NCBI GenBank assembly: GCA_937868205.1
Contig: CALMMC010000053.1
Coordinates: 1-11,595 of the forward strand
DNA length: 11,595 bases
Source: JAAZPG01 sp012797375
GTDB lineage: Bacteria > Acidobacteriota > Aminicenantia > Aminicenantales > UBA4085
Reading direction: 5' to 3'
Shown: positions 1 through 4,838 of the stretch, one piece after another
Layout: each line of letters begins with the position of its first letter
How positions within the stretch are numbered: the first letter of the stretch is position 1
Translations under genes and position numbers: made by a program
The notes under the pieces: generated by a model
Databases searched by the model: none
The model's input: only the letters and a program-made list of their open reading frames with translations
Told to the model about the DNA's origin: nothing

Positions 1-76
1 TGTGAGCTCAGCGATAGGGTAGAGTTGTGAGGTGTGAGAAGAGACGGCTGGTAATTATGTATAGGGTTTTTTTTTT
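1..76. other. Probable non-genomic read tail (assembly artefact)
   Basis: This stretch is far less GC-rich than the rest of the window, encodes nothing recognisable and ends in a run of ten T (67-76) directly abutting the outer end of the P5 adapter. Read on the minus strand, the order is genome, Nextera mosaic end, index, P5, poly-A, then noise. That is what a read produces when it runs through a short insert and off the end of the library molecule. I infer that these bases are sequencing noise built into the contig. Confidence 0.85.
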
Positions 77-146
77 AATGATACGGCGACCACCGAGATC
101 TACACAGAGTAGATCGTCGGCAGCGTCAGATGGGTATAAGAGACAG
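77..146 (+). other. Illumina P5 / Nextera adapter with i5 index (contamination)
   Basis: Positions 77-105 match the 29-nt Illumina P5 flow-cell sequence. 106-113 (AGAGTAGA) occupies the i5 index slot and matches the Nextera S504/N504 index. 114-127 (TCGTCGGCAGCGTC) is the Nextera read-1 adapter, and 128-146 is the 19-bp Tn5 mosaic end with a single T-to-G mismatch at 133. The parts are in exact library order, so this is untrimmed adapter, not a resident transposon. Genomic sequence begins at 147. Confidence 0.98.
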
Positions 147-222
147 GCCCCAAGGTCAGGACGCGGTTGGCCCGTTCATAGGTCGGGGCGACTTCAGCGA
201 AAATTCCGCGGATGTCGGTCAT
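147..222 (-). CDS. UbiE/MenG-type quinone C-methyltransferase, N-terminal fragment
   Basis: Only the first 25 codons survive before the contig end. The ATG is at 222-220 on the minus strand and the frame is open to 147. The peptide contains VAPTYERANRVLTLG, which resembles the N-terminal signature of the UbiE/MenG/COQ5 family (IFxxIAPxYDxxNxxLSxG) at the right distance from the start, as in the short-leader menaquinone enzymes of Firmicutes. These SAM-dependent enzymes methylate demethylmenaquinone or the ubiquinone precursor at the membrane. Which quinone is used here cannot be told. A GGAA lies about 5 nt before the ATG, and a promoter-like pair sits just upstream. The gene is on the same strand as and downstream of rlpA, separated by 117 bp and a terminator. 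The call rests on a short peptide; the SAM-binding motif is not in the window. Confidence 0.62.
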
Positions 223-234
223 GGCGTTTCCGGC

Positions 235-263
235 AGGATAGCCGTTTTCATCCGGAATCTCAA
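235..263 (-). promoter_or_regulatory. Candidate sigma-70-type promoter of the ubiE/menG-like gene
   Basis: On the minus strand TTGAGA (263-258) and TATCCT (240-235) are separated by 17 bp; they match the consensus at 5/6 and 4/6 positions. The expected transcription start, near 228, leaves a leader of only about 6 nt before the ATG at 222. The pair lies just downstream of the rlpA terminator, consistent with a new transcription unit. Confidence 0.42.
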
Positions 264-329
264 ATCGCCGGCGGAAAAAACGGGCGGCCGGGCGATAAAC
301 CCGGCGGGGATTTTCCGGAGCAGGAGACG

Positions 330-350
330 AAAAAGCGGATCAATCCGCTT
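330..350 (-). terminator. Rho-independent terminator overlapping the rlpA stop codon
   Basis: On the minus strand AAGCGGA (350-344), loop TTGA, TCCGCTT (339-333) form a 7-bp stem with a tetraloop (8 bp if the A:T pair closes), followed by a T-run that makes TTTTT at 334-330. The RlpA stop codon TGA (342-340) lies in the loop and the stem includes the last sense codons. The stem is only moderately GC-rich and the U-tract is short, so this is probable, not certain. Confidence 0.55.
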
Positions 351-999
351 CGCAGATAAGAACGGGATAGCCGGAAGCCGAAAGCCGGCCGGCTAAAAGA
401 TCCGCGCCAGACCGATCGTCGACTTTGATCCGGACCCGGTAGAACACGCGGCCCGAGCAGACGACCGTCGAAATGAACGTCTCGCCGAACCGGCGGCCCA
501 GCTCGGCCTGCAGCCGCCGGGCGTTTTGCTCGTTCGTGAAGGAGCCGACCTGGATGACCATTCCGACGGTCGGCGGCCAGTCCTTCCGGTTGAGAATGTC
601 CAGGCGGACCGGTGCGGTGCCGGGGCCGATCATGCCGAGCATCCGGGCGGCGGCGTAAGACAGGTCGATGATCCGCTCCTTGACGAACGGTCCGCGGTCG
701 TTGATCCGGACTTCGGCCGCCCGGCCGTTGTCCAGGTTGGTGACCATCACCCGTGTTCCGAAGGGAAGGGTGGGGTGGGCCGCGGTCATGTCGTACATAT
801 CGTAGACCTCCCGGTTGGAGGTCAGCCGGCCGTGAAAATCGGGCCCGTACCAGGAGGCTATGCCCGTTTGTCCCGGGGCGCCGGCGATCATCCTCCCGCC
901 GGCGCAGGCCGGGGCGGACAGGAGGAGGGAGAGCAAGAGAACGGCCGCGCTCCGCGGAACTCCCGGGCCCGGCCGGCGGTCGGAAACGGCGCGTTTCAT
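340..999 (-). CDS. rlpA: RlpA-like septal/envelope protein (DPBB plus SPOR)
   Basis: The product is 219 aa. Residues 17-33 form a hydrophobic export signal. It ends in AC32A, readable as a weak lipobox at Cys32 or as an AxA signal-peptidase I site after Ala33. Residues 46-137 are the double-psi beta-barrel of the RlpA family (GIASWYG, TAAH, LPFGT, VRINDRGPF, IDLSYAAA). Residues 146-215 are a SPOR domain (IQVGSF...VFYRVRI), which in known proteins binds denuded septal glycan. Characterised RlpA is a lytic transglycosylase acting on stem-less peptidoglycan. The acidic positions Glu64, Asp67 and Asp101 are present, but the usual NGE is NRE (residues 62-64), so activity is likely but unproven. 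I start at 999 because the signal peptide begins there; an in-frame ATG at 1110 would add 37 uncharacteristic Pro/Arg-rich residues. It is much shorter than E. coli RlpA, having little linker between the domains. Confidence 0.9.
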   Translation of the reverse strand: MKRAVSDRRPGPGVPRSAAVLLLSLLLSAPACAGGRMIAGAPGQTGIASWYGPDFHGRLTSNREVYDMYDMTAAHPTLPFGTRVMVTNLDNGRAAEVRINDRGPFVKERIIDLSYAAARMLGMIGPGTAPVRLDILNRKDWPPTVGMVIQVGSFTNEQNARRLQAELGRRFGETFISTVVCSGRVFYRVRIKVDDRSGADLLAGRLSASGYPVLICEAD

Positions 1000-1011
1000 G
1001 CCCTGATCATA
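1000..1011 (-). promoter_or_regulatory. Possible -10 element immediately upstream of rlpA
   Basis: TATGAT (1011-1006, minus strand; 5/6 match to TATAAT) lies only 6 nt before the rlpA ATG, so a start 6-7 nt downstream would fall on or next to the start codon. The -35 region at 17-bp spacing (TTCCCC) is poor. Shine-Dalgarno support is limited to CAGG. If the element is real, the transcript would be leaderless. Confidence 0.28.
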
Positions 1012-1103
1012 TCCAAGGCTCAAGGCGGGGGGAATCGTCTCCGCGGGTGAACGGGGGGTTGATTTTCCCGGTCGGGACCTCACCCCCGGCGGTGATCCGG
1101 TTT

Positions 1104-1134
1104 CCTCCAAGGGAGCTCTCCCTCTTGGGGGAGC
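1104..1134. repeat. Imperfect inverted repeat in the rlpA-vanZ spacer
   Basis: An 8-bp arm at 1104-1111 (CCTCCAAG) pairs, with one G:U, to 1124-1131 (CTTGGGGG) around an inner GGAG/CTCC pair. A competing hairpin pairs 1115-1122 (GCTCTCCC) with 1127-1134 (GGGGGAGC) around TCTT, again with one G:U. No T-run follows on either strand, so it does not look like a terminator. It lies between divergent genes. It could be one copy of a dispersed intergenic palindrome or a structured site; only one copy is in the window. Confidence 0.5.
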
Positions 1135-1180
1135 GGACGACGGAGGCGCGGCGGAAGAATTTCCCCGGGAGGCTCTTTTC

Positions 1181-1210
1181 TTGACAAGACCGCGGAGGGA
1201 AGACTATCGT
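1181..1210 (+). promoter_or_regulatory. Promoter of the vanZ-like gene
   Basis: A perfect TTGACA (1181-1186) is followed after 18 bp by TATCGT (1205-1210, 4/6 match). Transcription should begin near 1217, one to three bases before the ATG at 1219, giving an essentially leaderless message. GGAGGG at 1195-1200 is too far (about 18 nt) from the ATG for a normal Shine-Dalgarno and lies inside the promoter spacer. Confidence 0.55.
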
Positions 1211-1218
1211 AGCCGGGC

Positions 1219-1605
1219 ATGCGGAAAATCCCCGCCTTCCTCCCGGCCGCCCTCTATTACGGCTTGATCTATGTTCTTTCGGACCGGCCGATCCGCGGAA
1301 TTCCCCGGCTTTTCCCCTTGCAGGACAAGATCTTTCATTTCATCCTGTACGCCGTTTTCGGGCTTCTTCTGATCCAGGGACTCAACCGCGTCCGAGTCGA
1401 AAAAGCGGTTCGGTTCGCCGCTCTTATCGCCCTGGGAATCGCGGCCGCCGGGCTGGATGAATTCCATCAATCCTTTGTGCCCGGTCGAACGGCGGATTGG
1501 GCGGACGCGGCCGCCGACATCCTGGGCGTCCTGGCGGCTTGGGGGGGCGTTCGGCTGTATCTCCGTTTCCGGCCGTCTTATCCCTGGAAACGGGGCGGGC
1601 CGTAG
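1219..1605 (+). CDS. VanZ-like family integral membrane protein
   Basis: The product is 128 aa with about four predicted membrane segments (roughly residues 7-20, 41-55, 66-79 and 99-115). It carries the VanZ-like signature in two blocks: D36-K-x-x-H40-F-x-x-Y44 before the second helix, and LDEFHQSFVPGRTADWADAAAD (80-100) between the third and fourth, with the acidic and His/Gln residues that define the family. VanZ gives low-level teicoplanin resistance in enterococci, but most bacterial relatives are small housekeeping membrane proteins of unknown activity, and nothing here suggests a van cluster. Its length is typical for single-domain members. Its 3' end overlaps the oppositely oriented LOG gene by 28 bp. 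The ATG fits the promoter directly upstream. Confidence 0.9.
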   Translation: MRKIPAFLPAALYYGLIYVLSDRPIRGIPRLFPLQDKIFHFILYAVFGLLLIQGLNRVRVEKAVRFAALIALGIAAAGLDEFHQSFVPGRTADWADAAADILGVLAAWGGVRLYLRFRPSYPWKRGGP

Positions 1606-2342
1606 ACGCTGCAGAACCGGAGAAGCTTCTTCTTGAGAAAGGCGAAGGCTTTTTCCGGAGTCGAGGCGACATGGAAGATTTTCATGTCGGACGGGGCGAT
1701 CGCCTTGTATTTCACAAGGGCATCGAAATGGACGACTTCCTTCCAGAACTCTTCCCCGTAAAGCAGCACCACGACTTCCTCGCGGGCGATTTTTTCCGTT
1801 TGGATCAAGGTCAGCGTCTCGAACAGCTCGTCCAGCGTCCCGTACCCGCCGGGAAAGGCGACAACCGCCCGGGCCCGGCTGACGAGCCAGAATTTTCTCA
1901 TGAAAAAATAATGGAAAAGGAAGCAGAGATCCTCCGGAATGTAGGGATTGGGCGACTGTTCGTGGGGAAGAGAGATGTTCATGCCAATCGACTTTCCCCC
2001 CGCCCGGGCCGCTCCGCGGTTGGCCGCCTCCATGATTCCCGGGCCGCCTCCCGTGCAGACGACGAAATTTTTCCCCGTCGGCCGCAGGGGGATCGCCCAG
2101 CGGGCGAGCCGGAAGGCCAGCTCCTCGGCGTCGCGGTAATAAGGATGAAGAGGAGCCGAGGCGTCGTCGGCGTGAACCCGGGCCGAACCGAGGAATAGGA
2201 CCGTGCTGTTGATCTTGTTCCGGTCGAACCGCATGTCCGGCTCCAGGTACTCGCTCAGAATCCGGAGGGACCGGGCTTCGGGGGAGTGAAGGAAAACGTC
2301 GTTTTTAAAGGCGATCGTAGGGATTACGCAGTTTTTTGTCAT
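1578..2342 (-). CDS. LOG-family nucleotide phosphoribohydrolase (TIGR00730-like)
   Basis: The product is 254 aa, cytosolic. It has the Rossmann-like core of the LOG/'lysine decarboxylase' family: strand VLFLGSARV (48-56), the loop GGGPGIMEAANRGA (98-111), Met148-Arg-Lys, and the diagnostic PGGYGTLDELFETLTLIQ (164-181). Characterised members hydrolyse the N-glycosidic bond of nucleoside 5'-monophosphates (cytokinin riboside monophosphates in LOG, purine or pyrimidine nucleotides in PpnN), not lysine. The length is between short LOG (about 190 aa) and PpnN (about 450 aa), with an N-terminal extension of about 45 residues. I start at ATG 2342 because GGAG (2354-2351) is 8 nt from it but only 2 nt from the alternative ATG at 2348. 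It is divergent from the purine genes, so a nucleotide-salvage role is plausible but inferred. Substrate unknown. Confidence 0.88.
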   Translation of the reverse strand: MTKNCVIPTIAFKNDVFLHSPEARSLRILSEYLEPDMRFDRNKINSTVLFLGSARVHADDASAPLHPYYRDAEELAFRLARWAIPLRPTGKNFVVCTGGGPGIMEAANRGAARAGGKSIGMNISLPHEQSPNPYIPEDLCFLFHYFFMRKFWLVSRARAVVAFPGGYGTLDELFETLTLIQTEKIAREEVVVLLYGEEFWKEVVHFDALVKYKAIAPSDMKIFHVASTPEKAFAFLKKKLLRFCSVYGPPRFQG

Positions 2343-2350
2343 AAACATTT

Positions 2351-2354
2351 CTCC
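2351..2354 (-). promoter_or_regulatory. Shine-Dalgarno that decides the LOG start
   Basis: GGAG on the minus strand is followed by AAATGTTT and then ATG at 2342. The spacing of 8 nt favours the second of two in-frame ATGs (2348 and 2342) two codons apart. Confidence 0.55.
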
Positions 2355-2361
2355 AGGCCGA

Positions 2362-2390
2362 ATTTTAGCCCAATGCCCTTTTTTTGTATA
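2362..2390 (-). promoter_or_regulatory. Candidate promoter of the LOG-family gene
   Basis: On the minus strand TATACA (2390-2385, 4/6 match) and TAAAAT (2367-2362, 5/6 match) are separated by 17 bp that include seven consecutive A (2384-2378). The expected start, near 2355, leaves only about 7-13 nt of leader, with GGAG at its very beginning. Confidence 0.45.
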
Positions 2391-2402
2391 GCCGGACGGC
2401 TT

Positions 2403-2430
2403 TTGACTTCGCCCGGGCCGGTATGATATT
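2403..2430 (+). promoter_or_regulatory. Candidate promoter of the purO-led operon
   Basis: TTGACT (2403-2408, 5/6 match) is followed after 16 bp by GATATT (2425-2430, 4/6 match). TATTTT (2427-2432) at 18 bp is an equal alternative, while the better-looking TATGAT (2422-2427) is too close at 13 bp. A start near 2437 gives a leader of about 35-40 nt, compatible with a ribosome-binding site before 2474. Back to back with the LOG promoter. Confidence 0.42.
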
Positions 2431-2435
2431 TTCCT

Positions 2436-2445
2436 TGTCCGGACA
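2436..2445. promoter_or_regulatory. Ten-bp palindrome at the predicted operon start (operator-like)
   Basis: TGTCCGGACA is a perfect 10-bp palindrome directly downstream of the proposed -10 and over the predicted transcription start, where a repressor site would act. CCGG-centred palindromes are common by chance in such GC-rich DNA, and no second copy was noticed, so regulation is only suggested. Confidence 0.25.
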
Positions 2446-2473
2446 GGCCGACTCCTCGACAGAAAGAGCGAAT

Positions 2474-3211
2474 ATGACAACCCATCCTCTCGAAGCCCTC
2501 CGCCGCATGGAATACCCGGGACGCGTCGTCGTCCTCGGCCGCGATCCCGCCGGCCTTCATGACGTCATCGTCTATGCGGTCACCGGACGCTCCCCCTCAA
2601 GCCAGGCCCGGCGCCTGGAACGGGAGGGAAACGCGGTTGTGACGAAGCCGACGGATCCCGAGATCCTGAAGACGGGACAGCCGGACTTGCTGGTCTATCC
2701 GGCCGTTCTATTCGGCGGACGGCCGGCGGTCAGCAACGGCCGGCAGACCGACGACGTGGCCCGAACCGAGGCGGATCACCCGGTGGCCGCCCTGGCCGCG
2801 GCCCTGCGGAATTGGTCTTATGAGCCGGACCCCCCGATTTACACGCCGCGCATCAGCGGTCTTCTCTGGCCCGACGGACGAGCGGCCCTCAGCCTCATCA
2901 AGCGGGGGTTCGACGGGTCGGCCCGGCGGCTGTTTTTCGAATTTTCCCTCCACCCCGGACGGGCCGAGATGATCGCCACCTACGCCGGCCCGAACCGGAA
3001 CCCTCTTCCCGTGTTCGAGGGGGAGCCGCTGTCCCTGACTCTCGTCGAAACCACGGCCAAGGCGACCGCCGGGGTCTTCTACGAAGCCCTTCGGCCCGAG
3101 GGCCGGTCCGATGATTTCCGGGTCGCCGCGGCCTGCCTCTTCCTCTCCCGGAACGAGCCGGGGAAGCCGGAGATCGCCCTCATCAACCGTCATGAAAGGA
3201 CAGGCGCATGA
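2474..3211 (+). CDS. purO: IMP cyclohydrolase, archaeal PurO type
   Basis: The product is 245 aa, cytosolic. It should close FAICAR to IMP, the last step of de novo purine synthesis. Conserved PurO-family blocks are visible in order: YPGRVVVLGR (14-23), VYAVTGRSPSSQARRLE (33-49), VTKPT (56-60), LLVYPAVLF (72-80), AVSNGRQTDDV (85-95), and near the C-terminus a segment running from YAGPNRNPLP. This fold is unrelated to the MGS-like cyclohydrolase half of bacterial PurH. Family members in methanogens are about 200 aa; this one has extra length. The start at 2474 is chosen because homology begins at about residue 13, a purine-rich AGAAAGAG lies upstream, and the longer in-frame reading from 2384 would run through the promoter. 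It overlaps the AICAR transformylase gene by the ATGA motif, so the last two pathway steps are translationally coupled. Confidence 0.88.
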   Translation: MTTHPLEALRRMEYPGRVVVLGRDPAGLHDVIVYAVTGRSPSSQARRLEREGNAVVTKPTDPEILKTGQPDLLVYPAVLFGGRPAVSNGRQTDDVARTEADHPVAALAAALRNWSYEPDPPIYTPRISGLLWPDGRAALSLIKRGFDGSARRLFFEFSLHPGRAEMIATYAGPNRNPLPVFEGEPLSLTLVETTAKATAGVFYEALRPEGRSDDFRVAAACLFLSRNEPGKPEIALINRHERTGA

Positions 3212-4299
3212 ACCCTGAAAAAGAATCGGCCGACAAAGCCGCCCGGAAACAGTACTTCACCAAGGTCAAGGAGGATTTCCCGGACGTTCTTGCCTTCGGC
3301 GAACAGAAATTTCACAAGCGGATGTCCATGCGCTACGGGGAAAACCCCGGTTACCCGGCGGCGTTCTACGCCGAGGAAAACGCCTTCGGGGCCAACATGG
3401 CCACGCTCGAAGTCCTCCAGGAAGGCAGCAAGGGCCTGGGGTACATCAACGTCGGCGACATGGATCTCGGCCAGCGGCTGGCCCGCAAGCTGACGGCCGT
3501 GTTCCCCGGCCAGGCGGCCGTCGTCCTGATCAAGCACGAGATCCCGAGCGGCGTCGCCCTCGGCGTCGACGCCCTCGAGACATTCGAAAAAGCCTGGAAC
3601 GCGGACCCGCTGTCCAACTTCGGCTCGGTCGACGTCTTCAACGTCCCCGTCACTCCGGCCGTCGCCCGACTCCTGGTCGAAAGCCCGCGGAACATCGAGG
3701 TCGTCTATGCCCCCGGCTACGTCGAAAATTCCTTGGAAATCCTGGCCTCCCGCAAGCCGCTCCGGGTCGTCCGGATGGGCGGACCGATCGACGGACCGGC
3801 CGGGGACAACGGACTCGAGCTGAAGCGCGTCGCCGGCGGCCTTCTCGTCCAAAAGCGCTTCGATTCCCGGATCGTCTCACCGGCGGATGTCGACGTCGTT
3901 TCCCGCCGGAAACCGTCCGCCGAGGAAATCCAGGCCGCCCTCCTGGCCTGGAACGTCGCGGCTTTCACCCGCTCCAATGCCGTTGTCATCGGGACGAAAG
4001 ACCGCATCCACGGCATCGGCTCCGGCCAGCGCAGCCGCATCGACTCGACCGAGGACGCCATCCGCATCTCCCGTCGCGGCTACGGTCCCGCGGGATGCGT
4101 CCTGGCCTCGGACGCTTTCATGCCCTTTCCCGACGTCGTCGAGGCCGCGGCCAAGGCGGGATTGACCGCGATCATCTATCCGCTGGGCTCGATCCGGGAT
4201 CAAGAAGTGATCGACCGGGCCGACGCCCTGGGCCTGGCGATGATCGTCACCCGGCGCCCCGGAGAAGTCGATTGCGAGCGTTGCTTCCTCCATCGCTGA
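3208..4299 (+). CDS. Stand-alone AICAR transformylase (PurH C-terminal domain only)
   Basis: The product is 363 aa and corresponds to the AICARFT half of PurH, with no MGS-like cyclohydrolase domain. It should transfer a formyl group from 10-formyl-tetrahydrofolate to AICAR. Recognisable blocks are MRYGENP (41-47), VVLIKH (105-110, the Lys-His pair that is catalytic in ATIC), DPLSNFG (133-139), KRVAGGLLVQ (206-215), SNAVVIG (256-262), IGSGQRSRI (270-278), SDAFMPFPD (301-309), GSIRDQEVI (327-335) and a C-terminal ER-C-F-L-H-R. Several family signatures have drifted: NPHQ is NPGY (46-49) and KHANPCG is KHEIPSG (109-115). An AAAGGA (3195-3200) gives a well-spaced ribosome site, and the start overlaps the purO stop. 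Together the pair replaces bifunctional PurH. Activity is likely because the Lys-His pair and the SN/SDAF blocks persist; a cofactor shift is possible. Confidence 0.9.
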   Translation: MNPEKESADKAARKQYFTKVKEDFPDVLAFGEQKFHKRMSMRYGENPGYPAAFYAEENAFGANMATLEVLQEGSKGLGYINVGDMDLGQRLARKLTAVFPGQAAVVLIKHEIPSGVALGVDALETFEKAWNADPLSNFGSVDVFNVPVTPAVARLLVESPRNIEVVYAPGYVENSLEILASRKPLRVVRMGGPIDGPAGDNGLELKRVAGGLLVQKRFDSRIVSPADVDVVSRRKPSAEEIQAALLAWNVAAFTRSNAVVIGTKDRIHGIGSGQRSRIDSTEDAIRISRRGYGPAGCVLASDAFMPFPDVVEAAAKAGLTAIIYPLGSIRDQEVIDRADALGLAMIVTRRPGEVDCERCFLHR

Positions 4300-4300
4300 C

Positions 4301-4314
4301 CGCCGCCGGCGGCG
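4301..4314. repeat. GC-rich palindrome in the AICARFT-phosphoesterase gap
   Basis: CGCCGCCGGCGGCG is a perfect 14-bp palindrome that starts one base after the AICARFT stop codon and can fold as a 5-bp stem with a CCGG loop. It lies in the widest gap of the operon (43 nt). There is no T-run, so it may be a processing, stability or attenuation hairpin, or chance in GC-rich DNA. Confidence 0.35.
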
Positions 4315-4342
4315 AGGAGGGCGCCGTCCCGGGAAACAAGCC

Positions 4343-4828
4343 ATGGGATTGACGCGATACCAAGCCAAGAGACGGTTCGAGCGGACGCCCGAGCCGTCGG
4401 GAGGCGGCGGGGTGGAAGCCACCGTCTCCAACGGCGGACTCGTCTATGTCATTCAAAAACACCGGGCCAAGCGCCTCCACTGGGATCTCCGCCTTCAGGA
4501 AGGAAACATTTTGAAAAGCTGGGCCGTCCCCAAGGAGCCTCCGGCGGACGCCGGCGTGAGGCGCCTGGCCGTTGAAGTCGAGGATCATCCCTTGGACTAC
4601 GCCTTGTTCGAGGGAACCATCCCGGCCGGAGAATACGGCGCGGGGGAGGTCGAAATCTGGGACCGCGGGACTTACCGGGTCATCGAAACGACCCCGGCGA
4701 AGCGCTGGATCGAGATCTCCGGAACGCGCCTCCGGGGGGCGTATGTGCTGCTGAAGCTCAAGCCCGGGGAAAAGGATGACCGCAACTGGCTCTTCTTCAA
4801 GACAAAACCGTTCGAAACGCAAGGTTGA
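4343..4828 (+). CDS. Stand-alone LigD-type 3'-phosphoesterase domain protein
   Basis: The product is 161 aa and corresponds to the phosphoesterase (PE) domain of bacterial ligase D, without polymerase or ligase. PE domains heal 3' ends by removing a 3'-terminal ribonucleoside and 3' phosphate during end joining. The metal and active-site residues known from Pseudomonas LigD are all present with identical spacing: His40, His46, Asp48 and Arg50 (QKH...LHWDLR), Lys64 (WAVPK), Arg74, His82 and Tyr86 (EDHPLDY). Further family blocks are FEGTIPAGEYGAG (89-101), WDRGTY (106-111) and NWLFFK (148-153). The start is ATG 4343, with GGGAA (4331-4335) 7 nt upstream. Stand-alone PE proteins occur in archaea and some bacteria. 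Nothing else in the window belongs to end joining, so its partner ligase must lie elsewhere, if there is one. Confidence 0.93.
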   Translation: MGLTRYQAKRRFERTPEPSGGGGVEATVSNGGLVYVIQKHRAKRLHWDLRLQEGNILKSWAVPKEPPADAGVRRLAVEVEDHPLDYALFEGTIPAGEYGAGEVEIWDRGTYRVIETTPAKRWIEISGTRLRGAYVLLKLKPGEKDDRNWLFFKTKPFETQG

Positions 4829-4838
4829 GGACGAAAAA

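Noticed and set aside
128..146. Tn5 mosaic end as sign of a resident transposon
   Set aside because: It is fused to P5, index and Nextera adapter in library order, and no transposase is present.
220..252. Ten-codon minus-strand reading frame starting at 252 and ending in ATGA over the menG-like start (possible leader peptide)
   Set aside because: No ribosome site or regulatory residue pattern is visible, and the proposed promoter -10 lies inside it, so it would not be transcribed.
27..396. Two open frames (110 and 88 codons) crossing the window start
   Set aside because: Both run through the adapter, so they are artefacts of contaminating sequence and have no family resemblance.
1000..1110. 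Longer rlpA start at 1110 (37 extra residues)
   Set aside because: The extension is Pro/Arg/Ser-rich and would place the signal peptide about 55 residues inside; the start at 999 gives a normal export signal.
1219..1605. VanZ-like gene as an antibiotic-resistance determinant
   Set aside because: There are no vanHAX or regulator genes nearby, and the family is mostly of unknown housekeeping function.
2384..2473. Thirty-codon N-terminal extension of PurO
   Set aside because: It would place the start before the promoter and has no family similarity; the ATG at 2474 is better placed.
4247..4822. 191-codon antisense frame over the phosphoesterase gene
   Set aside because: Shadow of a gene whose active-site residues all match its family in the plus frame.
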